Source of the DNA: Xanthomonas boreopolis
Lineage (GTDB): Bacteria; Pseudomonadota; Gammaproteobacteria; Xanthomonadales; Xanthomonadaceae
Assembly: GCA_014654535.1 (NCBI GenBank)
Contig: BNBA01000008.1
Coordinates: forward strand, 1 to 64,000
Direction: 5' to 3'
Length of the DNA: 64,000 nucleotides
The position numbers and the translations under genes are program-made. The notes under the pieces were generated by a model. That model did not search any database. It was not told where the DNA came from and worked only from the letters and a program-made list of their open reading frames with translations. This document shows positions 8,558 to 17,245 of the stretch, one piece after another (the first letter of the stretch is position 1; each line of letters opens with the position of its first letter).

Positions 8558-9154
8558 ATGACCTATCGCAAACCCCTCCTCGCGCTCGCCGTGCTGGCCG
8601 CCTTGTCGGCCGGTACCGCGTTCGCCGCCGATCCGCCGCCTGCCGCCGGCACGAGCCCGATGAAGACGAGGCTGGCCGCGCTGGACAAGAACGGCGATGG
8701 CGTCATCGATCGCAGCGAGGCCGCGGCCGATCCGCGGCTGGCGGCCAAGTTCGACGAGCTGGACAGGAACAAGGACGGCAAGCTCTCGCCGGACGAGCTC
8801 CGCTTCGGCCATCGCGGCCACGGGCGTCCCGGCGAGCTGTTCGCCAAGCTCGACACCAACAAGGACGGCCGCATCAGCCGCGAGGAAGCCAAGGCCGACC
8901 CGAAGTTCGCCGCGCGCTTCGACAAGATGGACGCGAACAAGGACGGCTACGTCGACAAGGCCGATTTCGAGGCCCTGGCCAAGCAGCGCCGCGACGCCTG
9001 GTTCGCCGCGGCCGATACCGACAAGGACGGCAAGCTGAGCAAGGCCGAGTTCGATGCGGCGGCCGCCAAGCGGGGGGGATTGTGGGGCCATCACGTTTTG
9101 CGCGATGGCAAGCATCCGATGCCGGCCAAGCCGGCGGGATCGCAGCAGCAGTAG
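8558..9154 (+). CDS. Secreted EF-hand calcium-binding protein
   Basis: The 198-residue product has a signal peptide (residues 1-23, ending GTAFA) and five canonical 12-residue EF-hand loops. These are [12 protein letters not shown] (43-54), [12 protein letters not shown] (69-80), [12 protein letters not shown] (99-110), [12 protein letters not shown] (125-136) and [12 protein letters not shown] (153-164). Each has acidic residues at positions 1, 3, 5 and 12 except the fourth, which ends in Asp. It should bind Ca2+ in the periplasm or outside; the partner is unknown. A hairpin terminator follows within 35 bases, so it is probably monocistronic. Confidence 0.88.
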   Translation: MTYRKPLLALAVLAALSAGTAFAADPPPAAGTSPMKTRLAALDKNGDGVIDRSEAAADPRLAAKFDELDRNKDGKLSPDELRFGHRGHGRPGELFAKLDTNKDGRISREEAKADPKFAARFDKMDANKDGYVDKADFEALAKQRRDAWFAAADTDKDGKLSKAEFDAAAAKRGGLWGHHVLRDGKHPMPAKPAGSQQQ

Positions 9155-9185
9155 GTTCTATCGCAACAAGGCGCCGATTCGACCG

Positions 9186-9217
9186 GGCCCCGGCAGCGAT
9201 GCCGGGGCCTGTTTTTT
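9186..9217 (+). terminator. Rho-independent terminator
   Basis: A GGCCCCGGC stem with loop AGCGAT and return GCCGGGGCC is followed by TGTTTTTT, 32 bases after the EF-hand gene's stop. Confidence 0.9.
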
Positions 9218-9337
9218 CGGGATTGGGAATTCCATGCGCCGTCGATCGCTGCGACCACGGCGCCGGCGCGATGGCCGTTGTGGCACGGGCTCCAGTCCCC
9301 GTTAGCCCCACGCGTTCCGTTCGACGACCCGGATCTT

Positions 9338-9447
9338 TCCTTCTCCCGCTCGCGGGAGAAGGGGGGGGGTCGATGTCGAGCTGGAGCATCCCCGCGCTTT
9401 CCTTCTCCCGCTCGCGGGAGAAGGTGCCCGAAGGGCGGATGAGGGCA
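9338..9447. repeat. Tandem copies of a TTCTCCCGC palindromic repeat (family C)
   Basis: Two copies of CCTTCTCCCGCTCGCGGGAG (9338 onward and 9399 onward) lie about 60 bases apart, with an unusual G9-G10 run after the first. The second carries the tail GAAGGTGCCCGAAGGGCGG then ATGAGGG, also seen between ileS and lspA. The 431-base gap 9155-9585 between the convergent EF-hand and pfp genes otherwise holds only the terminator at 9186; I see no gene in it. Confidence 0.8.
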
Positions 9448-9585
9448 TGGGGCGAAGCTTGGCATCTTTACCGTCGTCCGCTTGGGCCCCGGGAAAGCGG
9501 AAGGCAAGCCCGAAGCAACGACCTGGCCGTCGGTACGCCCAGGAACACTCGTGCGGGAACGGCGGCTATGCCTACGGCACGACGA

Positions 9586-10842
9586 TCAGCCTTCCCAAGC
9601 CTGCAGCTTCTTGGCCACCGCGACATTCTTCAACGCCACGTACTTGGGCAGGCCGTCGCTGCCGTAGGGCAGCGGGGCCTCGCCCTTGATCAGCGGCGCG
9701 AGGTAGCGGCGGGCGCGTTCGGTGATGCCGAAGCCGTCCTTGCTCAGGAAATTGGCCGGCATCTTGCGCTCGGCATTGGCGACCTTGCTCAGCGGCGCCG
9801 GTTCGATCTTCCAGCGGTAGGGGGCGTCGGAGGTGCGCACGATCACCGGCATCACCGCGTTCATGCCTTTCAGTGCGTACTGCACCGCGGCCTTGCCGAC
9901 CGCCTGCGCCTGCTCCCAGTCGGTCTTCGACGCGACGTGGCGCGCCGAACGCTGCAGGTAGTCGGGCAACGTCCAGTGCACCTTGTAGCCCAGTTGCTGC
10001 TTCACCCGCTGCGCGAGGAACGAAGCGACGCCGCCGAGCTGGGCATGGCCGAACGCGTCGGTGCCGCCGCCGGCATCGGCGACGAAGCGGCCGTCGGCGG
10101 TATGGATGCCTTCGCTGGCCACCACCACGCACCAGCCCACTTTCTTCACCACCGCATCCACCCGGGCCAAGAAGGCGGCTTCGTCGTACGGGCGCTCGGG
10201 CAGCAGGATCACCTGCGGCGCCTCGTCCGGCGACTGCCCGGCCAATCCGGCCGCGGCGGCCAGCCAGCCGGCGTGGCGGCCCATCGCTTCGTAGATGAAG
10301 ACCTTGGTCGAGGTCTCCGCCATCGCGGCCACGTCCAGCGCCGCCTCGCGCACCGAGACCGCGGTGTACTTGGCCGCCGAGCCGAACCCGGGACAGGTGT
10401 CGGTGATCGCCAGGTCGTTGTCGATGGTCTTGGGCACGCCGATGCAGTGCAGCGGGTAGCCGAACGCCTCGGCCAGCTGCGAGACCTTCCAGGCGGTGTC
10501 GGCCGAATCGTTGCCGCCGTTGTAGAGGAACCAGCGCACGTCGTGGGCGCGCAGGACCTCCAGCAGGCGCTCGTACTTGGCGCGGTCGGCTTCCAGCGAC
10601 TTGAGCTTGTAGCGGCACGAGCCGAACGCGCCGCCCGGGGTGTGGGCCAGCGCCCGGACCGCCGCGATCGATTCCCTGGAGGTGTCGATCAGCTCCTCGC
10701 GCAGCGCGCCGAGGATGCCGTTGCGCGCGGCCAGCACCTTGACCTTGCGCGCGCGGGCCTCGCTTATCACCGCCGCGGCGGTGGCGTTGATGACGGCGGT
10801 GACGCCGCCGGACTGGGCATACAGCAGGGTGCCTTGGGCCAT
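9586..10842 (-). CDS. pfp: Pyrophosphate-dependent 6-phosphofructokinase
   Basis: The 418-residue product phosphorylates fructose 6-phosphate, here predicted to use PPi reversibly. Signatures are YAQSGGVTAVINA at the N-terminus, GGNDS at 109-113 and PKTIDND at 137-143. Asp in the second variable position of the GGxD motif and Lys in PKTIDND are marks of PPi-dependent enzymes; ATP enzymes have Gly at both sites. Xanthomonads are known to rely on this form. It is divergent from adk across a 146-base gap and convergent with the EF-hand gene. Confidence 0.93.
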   Translation of the reverse strand: MAQGTLLYAQSGGVTAVINATAAAVISEARARKVKVLAARNGILGALREELIDTSRESIAAVRALAHTPGGAFGSCRYKLKSLEADRAKYERLLEVLRAHDVRWFLYNGGNDSADTAWKVSQLAEAFGYPLHCIGVPKTIDNDLAITDTCPGFGSAAKYTAVSVREAALDVAAMAETSTKVFIYEAMGRHAGWLAAAAGLAGQSPDEAPQVILLPERPYDEAAFLARVDAVVKKVGWCVVVASEGIHTADGRFVADAGGGTDAFGHAQLGGVASFLAQRVKQQLGYKVHWTLPDYLQRSARHVASKTDWEQAQAVGKAAVQYALKGMNAVMPVIVRTSDAPYRWKIEPAPLSKVANAERKMPANFLSKDGFGITERARRYLAPLIKGEAPLPYGSDGLPKYVALKNVAVAKKLQAWEG

Positions 10843-10988
10843 GTGGGTGCAGCTCCTGGGTCAAGGGGACATTGCCGGGACATTGCCCGGATGCGGTAAG
10901 CTGGGCGACATTGCGGTGCAACGTAGGCGATGCCGATGAGTCTAACGCCGCGCGCCGCCCCCTGGTTTTCACCTATGGAGTCACATTG

Positions 10989-11552
10989 ATGCGATTGGTT
11001 CTGTTGGGGCCACCCGGCTCGGGCAAGGGGACGCAGGCGGCACGCCTGAAGGAAAAGCTGCAGGTTCCGCATATTTCCACCGGCGACCTGCTGCGTGCCG
11101 AAGTCGCCGCCGGGACGCCGCTCGGCCTGCAGGCCAAGGAAGTGATGGCGCGGGGCGAGCTGGTGTCCGACGACATCCTGCTCGGCATGCTCAAGTCGCG
11201 CCTGGGCCAGCCCGATGCGGCCAAGGGCTTCATCCTCGACGGCTACCCGCGCAACCTGGCCCAGGCCGACGCGCTGACCAAGCTGCTCGCCGAGATCGGC
11301 CAGCCGCTCGACGCGGTGGTGCAACTGGACGTGGCGACCGACCTGCTGGTCGAGCGCATCGCCGGCCGCGCCAAGGCCGAAGGCCGCGAGGACGACAATC
11401 CCGAGTCGGTGCGCAAGCGCCTGCAGGTCTACAACGACTCGACCGCGCCGGTGATCGGTTTCTACGAGCAGCGCGGCACCCTGGCGCGCGTGGACGGCGT
11501 GGGCTCGCTGGACGAGGTGTTGGACCGCATCATGGCGGCGATCAAGCGCTGA
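10989..11552 (+). CDS. adk: Adenylate kinase
   Basis: The 187-residue enzyme equilibrates ATP + AMP with 2 ADP. It shows the P-loop GPPGSGKGT (7-15), the AMP-binding STGDLLR, GFILDGYPRN and a short lid (GRAKAEGREDDNPESV). This is the short-lid form, without the 27-residue zinc-type lid insertion. The reading frame is open upstream, but homology and an upstream GGAG favour ATG 10989. A strong terminator follows. Confidence 0.96.
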   Translation: MRLVLLGPPGSGKGTQAARLKEKLQVPHISTGDLLRAEVAAGTPLGLQAKEVMARGELVSDDILLGMLKSRLGQPDAAKGFILDGYPRNLAQADALTKLLAEIGQPLDAVVQLDVATDLLVERIAGRAKAEGREDDNPESVRKRLQVYNDSTAPVIGFYEQRGTLARVDGVGSLDEVLDRIMAAIKR

Positions 11553-11635
11553 CGCTCCGTGCCGGGACCATGTCCCGGCTGCGCGGTCGACCGGCAGGCG
11601 CAGGCCGCCGCCGGCCGGCCGAAGCCGCAAAAAAG

Positions 11636-11670
11636 AACCCCGGTGCTGCCTGGCAGACCGGGGTTTGTTG
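11636..11670 (+). terminator. Rho-independent terminator after adk
   Basis: AACCCCGGT pairs with ACCGGGGTT around a 12-base loop, followed by TGTTG. An A-rich stretch (AAAAAAG) precedes the stem, so it may work in both directions. Confidence 0.85.
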
Positions 11671-11806
11671 TAAGAGCCAGTGACAGGGCTTGCTCAGGGC
11701 CCCCGCAGCATGAGCTCCCTTGGGGATGGCCTCTTGGGGAGTAGGACCGAATGGGATACTGCGACTGGCGTAACGGATTGTGTCGATGAATGCGCCCTGG
11801 CGATAT

Positions 11807-11840
11807 CAGGGAGTTCCTGACAATTTGTCAGATTTCCCTG
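11807..11840. promoter_or_regulatory. Unassigned 34-bp dyad upstream of mpl
   Basis: A perfect core palindrome CTGACAATTTGTCAG (11817-11831) is framed by CAGGGA (11807-11812) and TCCCTG (11835-11840). It lies 115 bases before the mpl start in the 402-base gap between adk and mpl. Apart from the adk terminator I see nothing else in that gap. It could be a repressor operator or an RNA hairpin; I cannot name the protein that would bind it. Confidence 0.4.
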
Positions 11841-11954
11841 ATGCGCCGGCGAGCGCTTTTCCGGCGGAGCGAGAGCCGCGCCGCGAGGCCGGCGGGCGGT
11901 GCCGGATCGGCCGGGCTCGGCTAAAGTGGCGCGAATGACTACGGAAGTACCGTT

Positions 11955-13310
11955 TTGAAGATCCATATCCTCGGAATCGCCGGCACCTTCATGGGCGGCG
12001 TGGCGGCGCTGGCGCGCGAGCTGGGCGTGCAGGTGGAGGGCAGCGACCAGGCGATCTACCCGCCCATGTCCACCCAACTGGAGAAACTCGGCATTGCGCT
12101 GGCCCAGGGCTACGCGCCCGGCAACATCGCCGCCGACTGCGACCAGGTGGTGATCGGCAACGCGCTCTCGCGCGGCAACCCGGCGGTGGAGGCGGTGCTG
12201 GACGACGCCCGCAGCTACACCTCCGGCGCGCAGTGGCTGGCCGAGCGGGTGCTGCCGGGCCGCGACACGCTGGCGGTGGCCGGGACCCACGGCAAGACCA
12301 CGACCACGACGATCCTGGCCTGGCTGCTGCAGGCGGCGGGGCGCGAGCCCGGCTTCCTGGTCGGCGGCGTGGCCGAGGATTTCGGCGTGTCGGCGCGGCT
12401 GGGGAAGGGGCGCGAGTTCGTCGTGGAGGCCGACGAGTACGACACCGCGTTCTTCGACAAGCGCAGCAAGTTCGTGCACTACCGGCCCAAGGTGGCGATC
12501 CTCAACAACCTGGAGTTCGACCACGCCGACATCTTCGCGGACGTGGCCGCGATCCAGCGCCAGTTCCACCACCTGGTGCGCACGGTGCCTGGCAACGGCC
12601 GCCTGATCGTCAACGGCGAGGACGCGAACCTGGCCGAAGTGCTGGCGATGGGATGCTGGACGCCGGTGGAGCGGTTCGGCTTCGATCCCGCGATGGAGTG
12701 GAGCGCGCGCCTGGTCGAGGCCGATGGCAGCATGTTCGTGGTGCTGAAGTCCGGCGTGGAGATCGGCCGCGTGGAATGGCCGCTGCTCGGCCGCCACAAC
12801 GTGCTCAACGCCTTGGCAGCGCTCGCGGCCGCGCATGCGGTCGGCGTCGATCCGGCCGGGGTGATGCCGGCGCTGCGCGAGTTCCGCAGCGTCAAGCGCC
12901 GCCTGGAAGTGCTCGGGCAACCGCGCGGCATCACCGTCTACGACGACTTCGCCCACCACCCGACCGCGATCCGCACCACGCTGGAAGGCCTGCGCGCGCG
13001 GGTCGGCGACGCCCGCATCGTGGTGGCGATGGAGCCGCGCAGCAATTCGATGCGGCTCGGCGCGCACGCGCAGGCGCTGGCGCCGTCGCTGGATGCGGCG
13101 GATGCGGTGGTGTTCCTGGCGCGGCCGGAACTGCCCTGGGACGCCGGCAAGGTGGTCGCGCAGGTGCGCGGGCAGGCGCAGGCGGTGGCGGACGTCGATG
13201 CGCTGCTGGATGCGCTGGCCGCGCAGGTGCGCGCCGGCGACCACGTGGTGTTCATGTCCAACGGCGGCTTCGACGGCGCGCCGCGCCGGTTGCTGGAGCG
13301 GTTGTCCTGA
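11955..13310 (+). CDS. mpl: UDP-N-acetylmuramate:L-alanyl-gamma-D-glutamyl-meso-diaminopimelate ligase
   Basis: The 451-residue Mur ligase reattaches recovered L-Ala-gamma-D-Glu-mDAP tripeptide to UDP-MurNAc in peptidoglycan recycling. It has the N-terminal HILGIAGTFMGG nucleotide fold, the ATP P-loop AGTHGKTTT (109-117), the central ADEYDTAFFDKRSKF, and the C-terminal YDDFAHHPTAI typical of MurC/Mpl. The start must be TTG 11955; the nearest ATG (11935) is out of frame and closes at 11956-11958. The next gene overlaps its stop by one base. Confidence 0.95.
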   Translation: MKIHILGIAGTFMGGVAALARELGVQVEGSDQAIYPPMSTQLEKLGIALAQGYAPGNIAADCDQVVIGNALSRGNPAVEAVLDDARSYTSGAQWLAERVLPGRDTLAVAGTHGKTTTTTILAWLLQAAGREPGFLVGGVAEDFGVSARLGKGREFVVEADEYDTAFFDKRSKFVHYRPKVAILNNLEFDHADIFADVAAIQRQFHHLVRTVPGNGRLIVNGEDANLAEVLAMGCWTPVERFGFDPAMEWSARLVEADGSMFVVLKSGVEIGRVEWPLLGRHNVLNALAALAAAHAVGVDPAGVMPALREFRSVKRRLEVLGQPRGITVYDDFAHHPTAIRTTLEGLRARVGDARIVVAMEPRSNSMRLGAHAQALAPSLDAADAVVFLARPELPWDAGKVVAQVRGQAQAVADVDALLDALAAQVRAGDHVVFMSNGGFDGAPRRLLERLS

Positions 13311-13891
13311 TGGCGGAGGCGGTCGCGACGCTGCCGCTGTTCCCGCTCCATTGCGTGCTGCTGCCGGGCGCGGCGATCGGCCTGCGGGTGTTCGAGCGCC
13401 GCTACCTGGACCTGGTACGCGAGTGCGGCCGCAACGGTGGCGGCTTCGGCGTATGCCTGATCCTGGAGGGAGAGGAGGTCGGCGCGCCGGCCACGCCGGC
13501 GGCGTACGGGGTGGAGGCGAGGATCGAGGACTTCGACGTCGGCGGCAACGGCGTGCTGGTGTTGAAGTTGCGCGGCGCCCGGCGCTTCCACGTCGTGCGC
13601 ACGCGGGTGCGCGACAACGGCCTGGTCGTGGGCGAAGTGGAGTGGTGCGAGCCGGACAGCGACGACGAACTGCGTCCCGAGCACGGCCTGCTCGCGACGG
13701 TGCTGGGGCACATGCTCGAACAGGTCGGCGGCGAGTACGCGTCGGTCGGCCCGGCCCAACTGGACGAGGCCGCCTGGGTCGGCTGGCGACTGGCCGAACT
13801 GCTGCCGCTGGCCGAGGAACAGCGGCTCGCGCTATTGCAGATGGACGACCCGCACCAGCGGCTGGAGCAGCTGCTGGCGTGGATGCCTTGA
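13310..13891 (+). CDS. Lon N-terminal substrate-binding domain protein
   Basis: The 193-residue product matches the stand-alone LON substrate-binding (PUA-like) domain. It starts LPLFPLHCVLLPGAAIGLRVFERRYLDL, with GFGVCLI and GRNG spacing typical of the family, and a helical C-terminus. It lacks ATPase and protease domains, so it may act as an adaptor or be an independent small protein; substrate is unknown. Its ATG overlaps the mpl stop (TGATG), implying translational coupling. Confidence 0.85.
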   Translation: MAEAVATLPLFPLHCVLLPGAAIGLRVFERRYLDLVRECGRNGGGFGVCLILEGEEVGAPATPAAYGVEARIEDFDVGGNGVLVLKLRGARRFHVVRTRVRDNGLVVGEVEWCEPDSDDELRPEHGLLATVLGHMLEQVGGEYASVGPAQLDEAAWVGWRLAELLPLAEEQRLALLQMDDPHQRLEQLLAWMP

Positions 13892-13895
13892 AGCC

Positions 13896-14105
13896 GGGGC
13901 CCGGGATCCGGAAGAGCGACAGGCCCGCTTCGGACTGGGTGTCGGTGTGGGAGGGACTCCAGTCCCGACAGATGGCCGGTAAAACCCTGCCGGGACTGAA
14001 ATCCCTCCCACAGTAAAGCGGGAAGCAAGAAACCTGCGAAGAGCATCGAATCGCTTGACAGCCAAAGTCAGGCAAAGATGCTTTCCCGAATCCCGAATCC
14101 CGAAT
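13896..14105. repeat. Composite repeat: family B palindrome, 40-bp module and GAATCCC heptamers
   Basis: In order this holds GGGGCCCGGGATCCGGAAGA, an inverted repeat (13947-14012; arms GTGGGAGGGACTCCAGTCCC and the return ending CCTCCCAC), the module GCATCGAATCGCTTGACAGC onward (14043-14085), and TCCCGAATCCCGAATCCCG. The same four blocks in the same order recur at 16963-17236. It fills the convergent gap between the Lon-domain gene and the DedA/PAP2 gene. Confidence 0.8.
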
Positions 14106-16097
14106 CTAACGGGCATCGATCAACAACAGCGGCACATCCGAGTTCGGGCGCTGTTCGATCCGGTGCGGCAGCCCGCCCAGCGATTGCCGCAACGCCTGCA
14201 GCGCCGGATCGACGCCGCGCATCGGATGCCATAGGCCGATCAGGCTGAAGTGGCGGCTGTAATGCAGCGTCTGGGTGCTGCCCAGCCACAGCGGCACGTC
14301 GCCCGGCTGCAGCCGCGCCGCGGCGGGCCACAGGCGCAATACGTGCAGTTCGTCGTCGCGTTCGCCCCGGCGCACCATCAACAGCGACTCGACCTGGGTG
14401 TCCAGCGTGGCCGGCAACACCGGCACCTCGTCCGGCGTGGCGCCGACATTGAGCACCTGCAGCGCCTGCTCCCAGCCGGCCTGCGGCTGCAGGTGCCAGC
14501 CCTGCGCCTGCAGCTGCCGCTGCAGCGGCTGCAGCGGGCCGGCCAGCTGCACGTCCAGCGGCCAGCGCTGGTCGTCGTCGAACTCGTTGCGGCGGGCCGG
14601 CAGTTGCCGCCACTCGTGTTGCCACCAGGCATCGGCCTGCAGCGCGACCGGGATCGGCGGCGGCGGTTCGAACTTGGCCAGCTTGCGTTCCAGGTTGCGC
14701 GGCGCGAACACCACCGCCGCGAGCAGGAAACTGCCATAGAACAGCCACGACACCGGCTTGACCCAGAACGAACGATTGAAGCGGCGGCGGTAGGCGATGC
14801 CCAGCACCAGCAGCCAGAACACGCCGAACAACATGCCGCCGACCACGTCGCTGAGCCAGTGCGCGCCGAGGTAGAGGCGGGCGAAACCGATCACGGAGAC
14901 GATCGCGCCGCAGACCAGGTAGGGCCAGACCCGGTTGCGGCCGGGCAGCTCGCGCGCGACCAGCACCGCGAAGAAGCCGAAGGTGATCGTCGCCATCGTC
15001 ACCGCCACCGACGGGAAGCCGAAGCCGCTGCTGGCCGCGGGCGGACGCACCACGTGCACGGTGGTGCCGAGCAGCTTGGTCAGGGCCAGGCCGAAACCGA
15101 GCGCGGCCAGCCAGTGCAGCACCGACATCCAGCGCCGCCGCCAGGCCAGGTAGCCCATCGCGACCGCGATCGCCGGGGCCAGCACCTGCCAGTCGCCGAG
15201 CGAGGCCAGCGCCACCATCGGGTAGTCGGCGAGCGGGTTGCGCAACGCCAGCATCAGGTCGTGCACGGCCAGGTCGAGGCCGAGCGGCTCGCCGTGCGCG
15301 AGCACGACCATCAGCAGCACGAACCAGCCCCAGCCGAGCAACAGCAGCATCACCGCCAGCACCGCCAGCGGCACCGACTCGCGCCGGCGCGGATCGAGCA
15401 CGCCGCCGGACCAGTTGCCGATCAGCGGATGGCGATGCGACCAGTCGAGCAGGCGAGCGAGCAGCACATCCAGGTGCGCGGCCGACCAGCGGTAGCCGTA
15501 CAGCACGCCCGCCCAGACCAGGCCGAGCACCGCCAGCAGCAGCGCCACCACCACGAACAGCCGGCCGGCGACCGCGGCGACGGCGTCGTAGGCCTGGCCC
15601 AGCACCCAGCCGGGGGCGAGGAACAGCACGGCCCACGAGATGCAGGCCATGCCGCTGGCCAGGGCGTAGCGCCGCAGCGGCATGCGCGCCATGCCGGCGA
15701 TGGCGGGCACGAAGGGACGGATCGCGCCCACGTAGCGGGCCACCAGGATGCTCTTGAAGGCGTTGCGCCTGAACAGGACCTCGCCCCGGTCCAGCAACTG
15801 CGGGTAGCGGCTGAACGGCCAGATCCCGCGCAGCCGGTGGCCCCAGCGATGGCCGATCCAGTAACTCAGGGCGTCGCCGAAGAAGGCGCCGAGGGCGGCG
15901 CAGGCGACCGCATAGGGGCCGTTGATCTGGCCAAGGCCGATCAGCACGCCTACCGCGAACAGCAGCGGCAGCGCCGGCACGATCGCGCCCAGGATGATGA
16001 CGGCATCGCTGAAGGCGATGGCGAAGATGACCGCACCCGCCAGAGTGGGGTGGTTGCCGATCCACTCCAGCGTGGTGTCGATCCATGATGAATTCAT
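14106..16097 (-). CDS. DedA / PAP2-like / LssY_C fusion membrane protein
   Basis: The 663-residue product joins three domains. Residues 1-200 are a DedA/SNARE-associated domain (GDALSYWIGHRWG, RNAFKSILVARYVGAIRPFVP), a family linked to lipid-carrier flipping. Residues about 235-435 are a PAP2 phosphatase-like membrane domain with K341, RP (351-352) and the third motif R407...H413...D417. The C-terminal 200 residues resemble LssY_C. The PAP2 second motif reads PSVAV instead of PSGHx, so the usual catalytic His is missing. It may bind rather than hydrolyse lipid phosphates. It is divergent from the kinase gene. Confidence 0.85.
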   Translation of the reverse strand: MNSSWIDTTLEWIGNHPTLAGAVIFAIAFSDAVIILGAIVPALPLLFAVGVLIGLGQINGPYAVACAALGAFFGDALSYWIGHRWGHRLRGIWPFSRYPQLLDRGEVLFRRNAFKSILVARYVGAIRPFVPAIAGMARMPLRRYALASGMACISWAVLFLAPGWVLGQAYDAVAAVAGRLFVVVALLLAVLGLVWAGVLYGYRWSAAHLDVLLARLLDWSHRHPLIGNWSGGVLDPRRRESVPLAVLAVMLLLLGWGWFVLLMVVLAHGEPLGLDLAVHDLMLALRNPLADYPMVALASLGDWQVLAPAIAVAMGYLAWRRRWMSVLHWLAALGFGLALTKLLGTTVHVVRPPAASSGFGFPSVAVTMATITFGFFAVLVARELPGRNRVWPYLVCGAIVSVIGFARLYLGAHWLSDVVGGMLFGVFWLLVLGIAYRRRFNRSFWVKPVSWLFYGSFLLAAVVFAPRNLERKLAKFEPPPPIPVALQADAWWQHEWRQLPARRNEFDDDQRWPLDVQLAGPLQPLQRQLQAQGWHLQPQAGWEQALQVLNVGATPDEVPVLPATLDTQVESLLMVRRGERDDELHVLRLWPAAARLQPGDVPLWLGSTQTLHYSRHFSLIGLWHPMRGVDPALQALRQSLGGLPHRIEQRPNSDVPLLLIDAR

Positions 16098-16291
16098 CGG
16101 GCGATTATAGGCGGGCGTCGTTGCTGTCTGGCCGGAGCCCGGAGGGGCCCGGCAGGGAGGAGGGCTCGTGGCCTGGAACGACGTTGGAGTGCGCGCGCGG
16201 CCGGAAGTTCACGGCCGCCGCGATGCGCTCCTGGCGCCCGGAGCGGCGAGCCTCCGGCGGGAAAGCCGGGGCGAGCGCCTAGAATGTCCCG

Positions 16292-16951
16292 ATGAAGCCC
16301 CTGCCTCCCGACAGCTCCGCGCTCAAGTCCGACAGCTTCGGCCGCATCCTGCTGGTGCGCGGGCCGTCCGGGACCTTCGTCCGGCGCGACCTGAGCGCTT
16401 CGCCATGGTGGTTGCGGGTCCCCGCCTGGTGGCTGGCGCGGCGCGAGGCCTCGGCCCTGCGCCAGCTCGACGGCATGCCCGCCACGCCGCGCCTGCTGGG
16501 CTGGGACGGCACCTGGCTGGACCGCAGCTTCATGGCGGGGCAGGCGATGTACCAGCGCCCGCCGCGCGGCGACCTGGCCTACTTCCGTGCCGCGCGCCGC
16601 TTGCTGCAGCAGGTGCACCGGCGCGGGATCGCCCACAACGACCTGGCCAAGGAGGCCAATTGGCTGGTGTTGGACGATGGAAGCCCGGCCTTGATCGACT
16701 TCCAGCTGGCGGTGCGTGGCCATCCACGCTCGCGCTGGATGCGCCTGCTCGCGCGCGAGGACCTGCGCCACCTGCTCAAGCACAAGCGGATGTATTGCGG
16801 CGACGCGCTGACGCCGGTCGAGAAGCGCCTGCTCAGGCGGCATTCCTGGGTGCGCAGTCTGTGGTTCGCCAGCGGCAAGCCGGTCTATCGCTTCGTCACC
16901 CGGCGCATCCTGCATTGGGAGGACAACGAAGGGCAGGGGCCGAAGCCTTGA
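16292..16951 (+). CDS. InaA/Rio-like small protein kinase
   Basis: The 219-residue product has a reduced kinase fold. HRRGIAHNDLAKEANWLVL corresponds to the catalytic loop (HxDxxxxN, with HND) and ALIDFQLA to the metal-binding DFG (here DFQ). No classical glycine loop is visible. Such proteins are annotated as RIO-like or lipopolysaccharide-kinase-like enzymes; LPS core heptose or a protein could be the substrate. The basic, tryptophan-rich N-terminus (SASPWWLRVPAWWLARREA) suggests membrane association. It is followed by a 294-base repeat region before the SDR gene. Confidence 0.78.
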   Translation: MKPLPPDSSALKSDSFGRILLVRGPSGTFVRRDLSASPWWLRVPAWWLARREASALRQLDGMPATPRLLGWDGTWLDRSFMAGQAMYQRPPRGDLAYFRAARRLLQQVHRRGIAHNDLAKEANWLVLDDGSPALIDFQLAVRGHPRSRWMRLLAREDLRHLLKHKRMYCGDALTPVEKRLLRRHSWVRSLWFASGKPVYRFVTRRILHWEDNEGQGPKP

Positions 16952-16962
16952 AGTTGGGCTTG

Positions 16963-17236
16963 GGACCCGGGACCGGGGCCCGGAAGAGCCTGCATCGGGG
17001 GAATGGCCGCCGCAGGAGGGACTTCGGTCCCGATGGGCTTTGTCGGCCCTCCGTCGGGACTGAACGGCCTCGGCATGCCGAGGCCACTCCCACAAGAAAG
17101 CCAAAGAACGGCAGAGAAAGCATCGAATCGCTTGACAGCCAAGGCCAGGCAAAGATGCTCTCCCGAATCCCGAATCCCGAATCCCGAATCCCGAATCCCG
17201 AATCCCGAATCCCGAATCCCGAATCCCGAATCCCGA
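16963..17236. repeat. Composite repeat with ten GAATCCC heptamers
   Basis: It repeats the block order of 13896-14105: GGGACCCGGGACCGGGGCCC then GGAAGAG, a family B palindrome (17013-17093), the module GCATCGAATCGCTTGACAGC onward (17121-17163), then GAATCCC ten times without interruption at 17165-17234. The tandem array ends one base before GAGG, the likely ribosome binding site of the SDR gene (ATG 17246). Copy number could change by slippage. Confidence 0.85.
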
Positions 17237-17245
17237 GGTTTCCCG

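Noticed and set aside
9586..10842. pfp as an ATP-dependent PfkA
   Set aside because: GGNDS and PKTIDND carry the Asp and Lys that mark the PPi-dependent group.
8344..10899. An 851-codon plus-strand frame spanning bpt, EF-hand gene and pfp
   Set aside because: It crosses several genes on both strands and an intergenic repeat; no coherent domain.
14250..16088. A 612-codon plus-strand frame antisense to the DedA/PAP2 gene
   Set aside because: The product is Gln/His/Arg repetitive, as expected from the reverse complement of a membrane protein gene.
17161..17238. Heptamer array as a CRISPR
   Set aside because: Units are 7 bp, directly abutting, without spacers; it is a simple tandem repeat.
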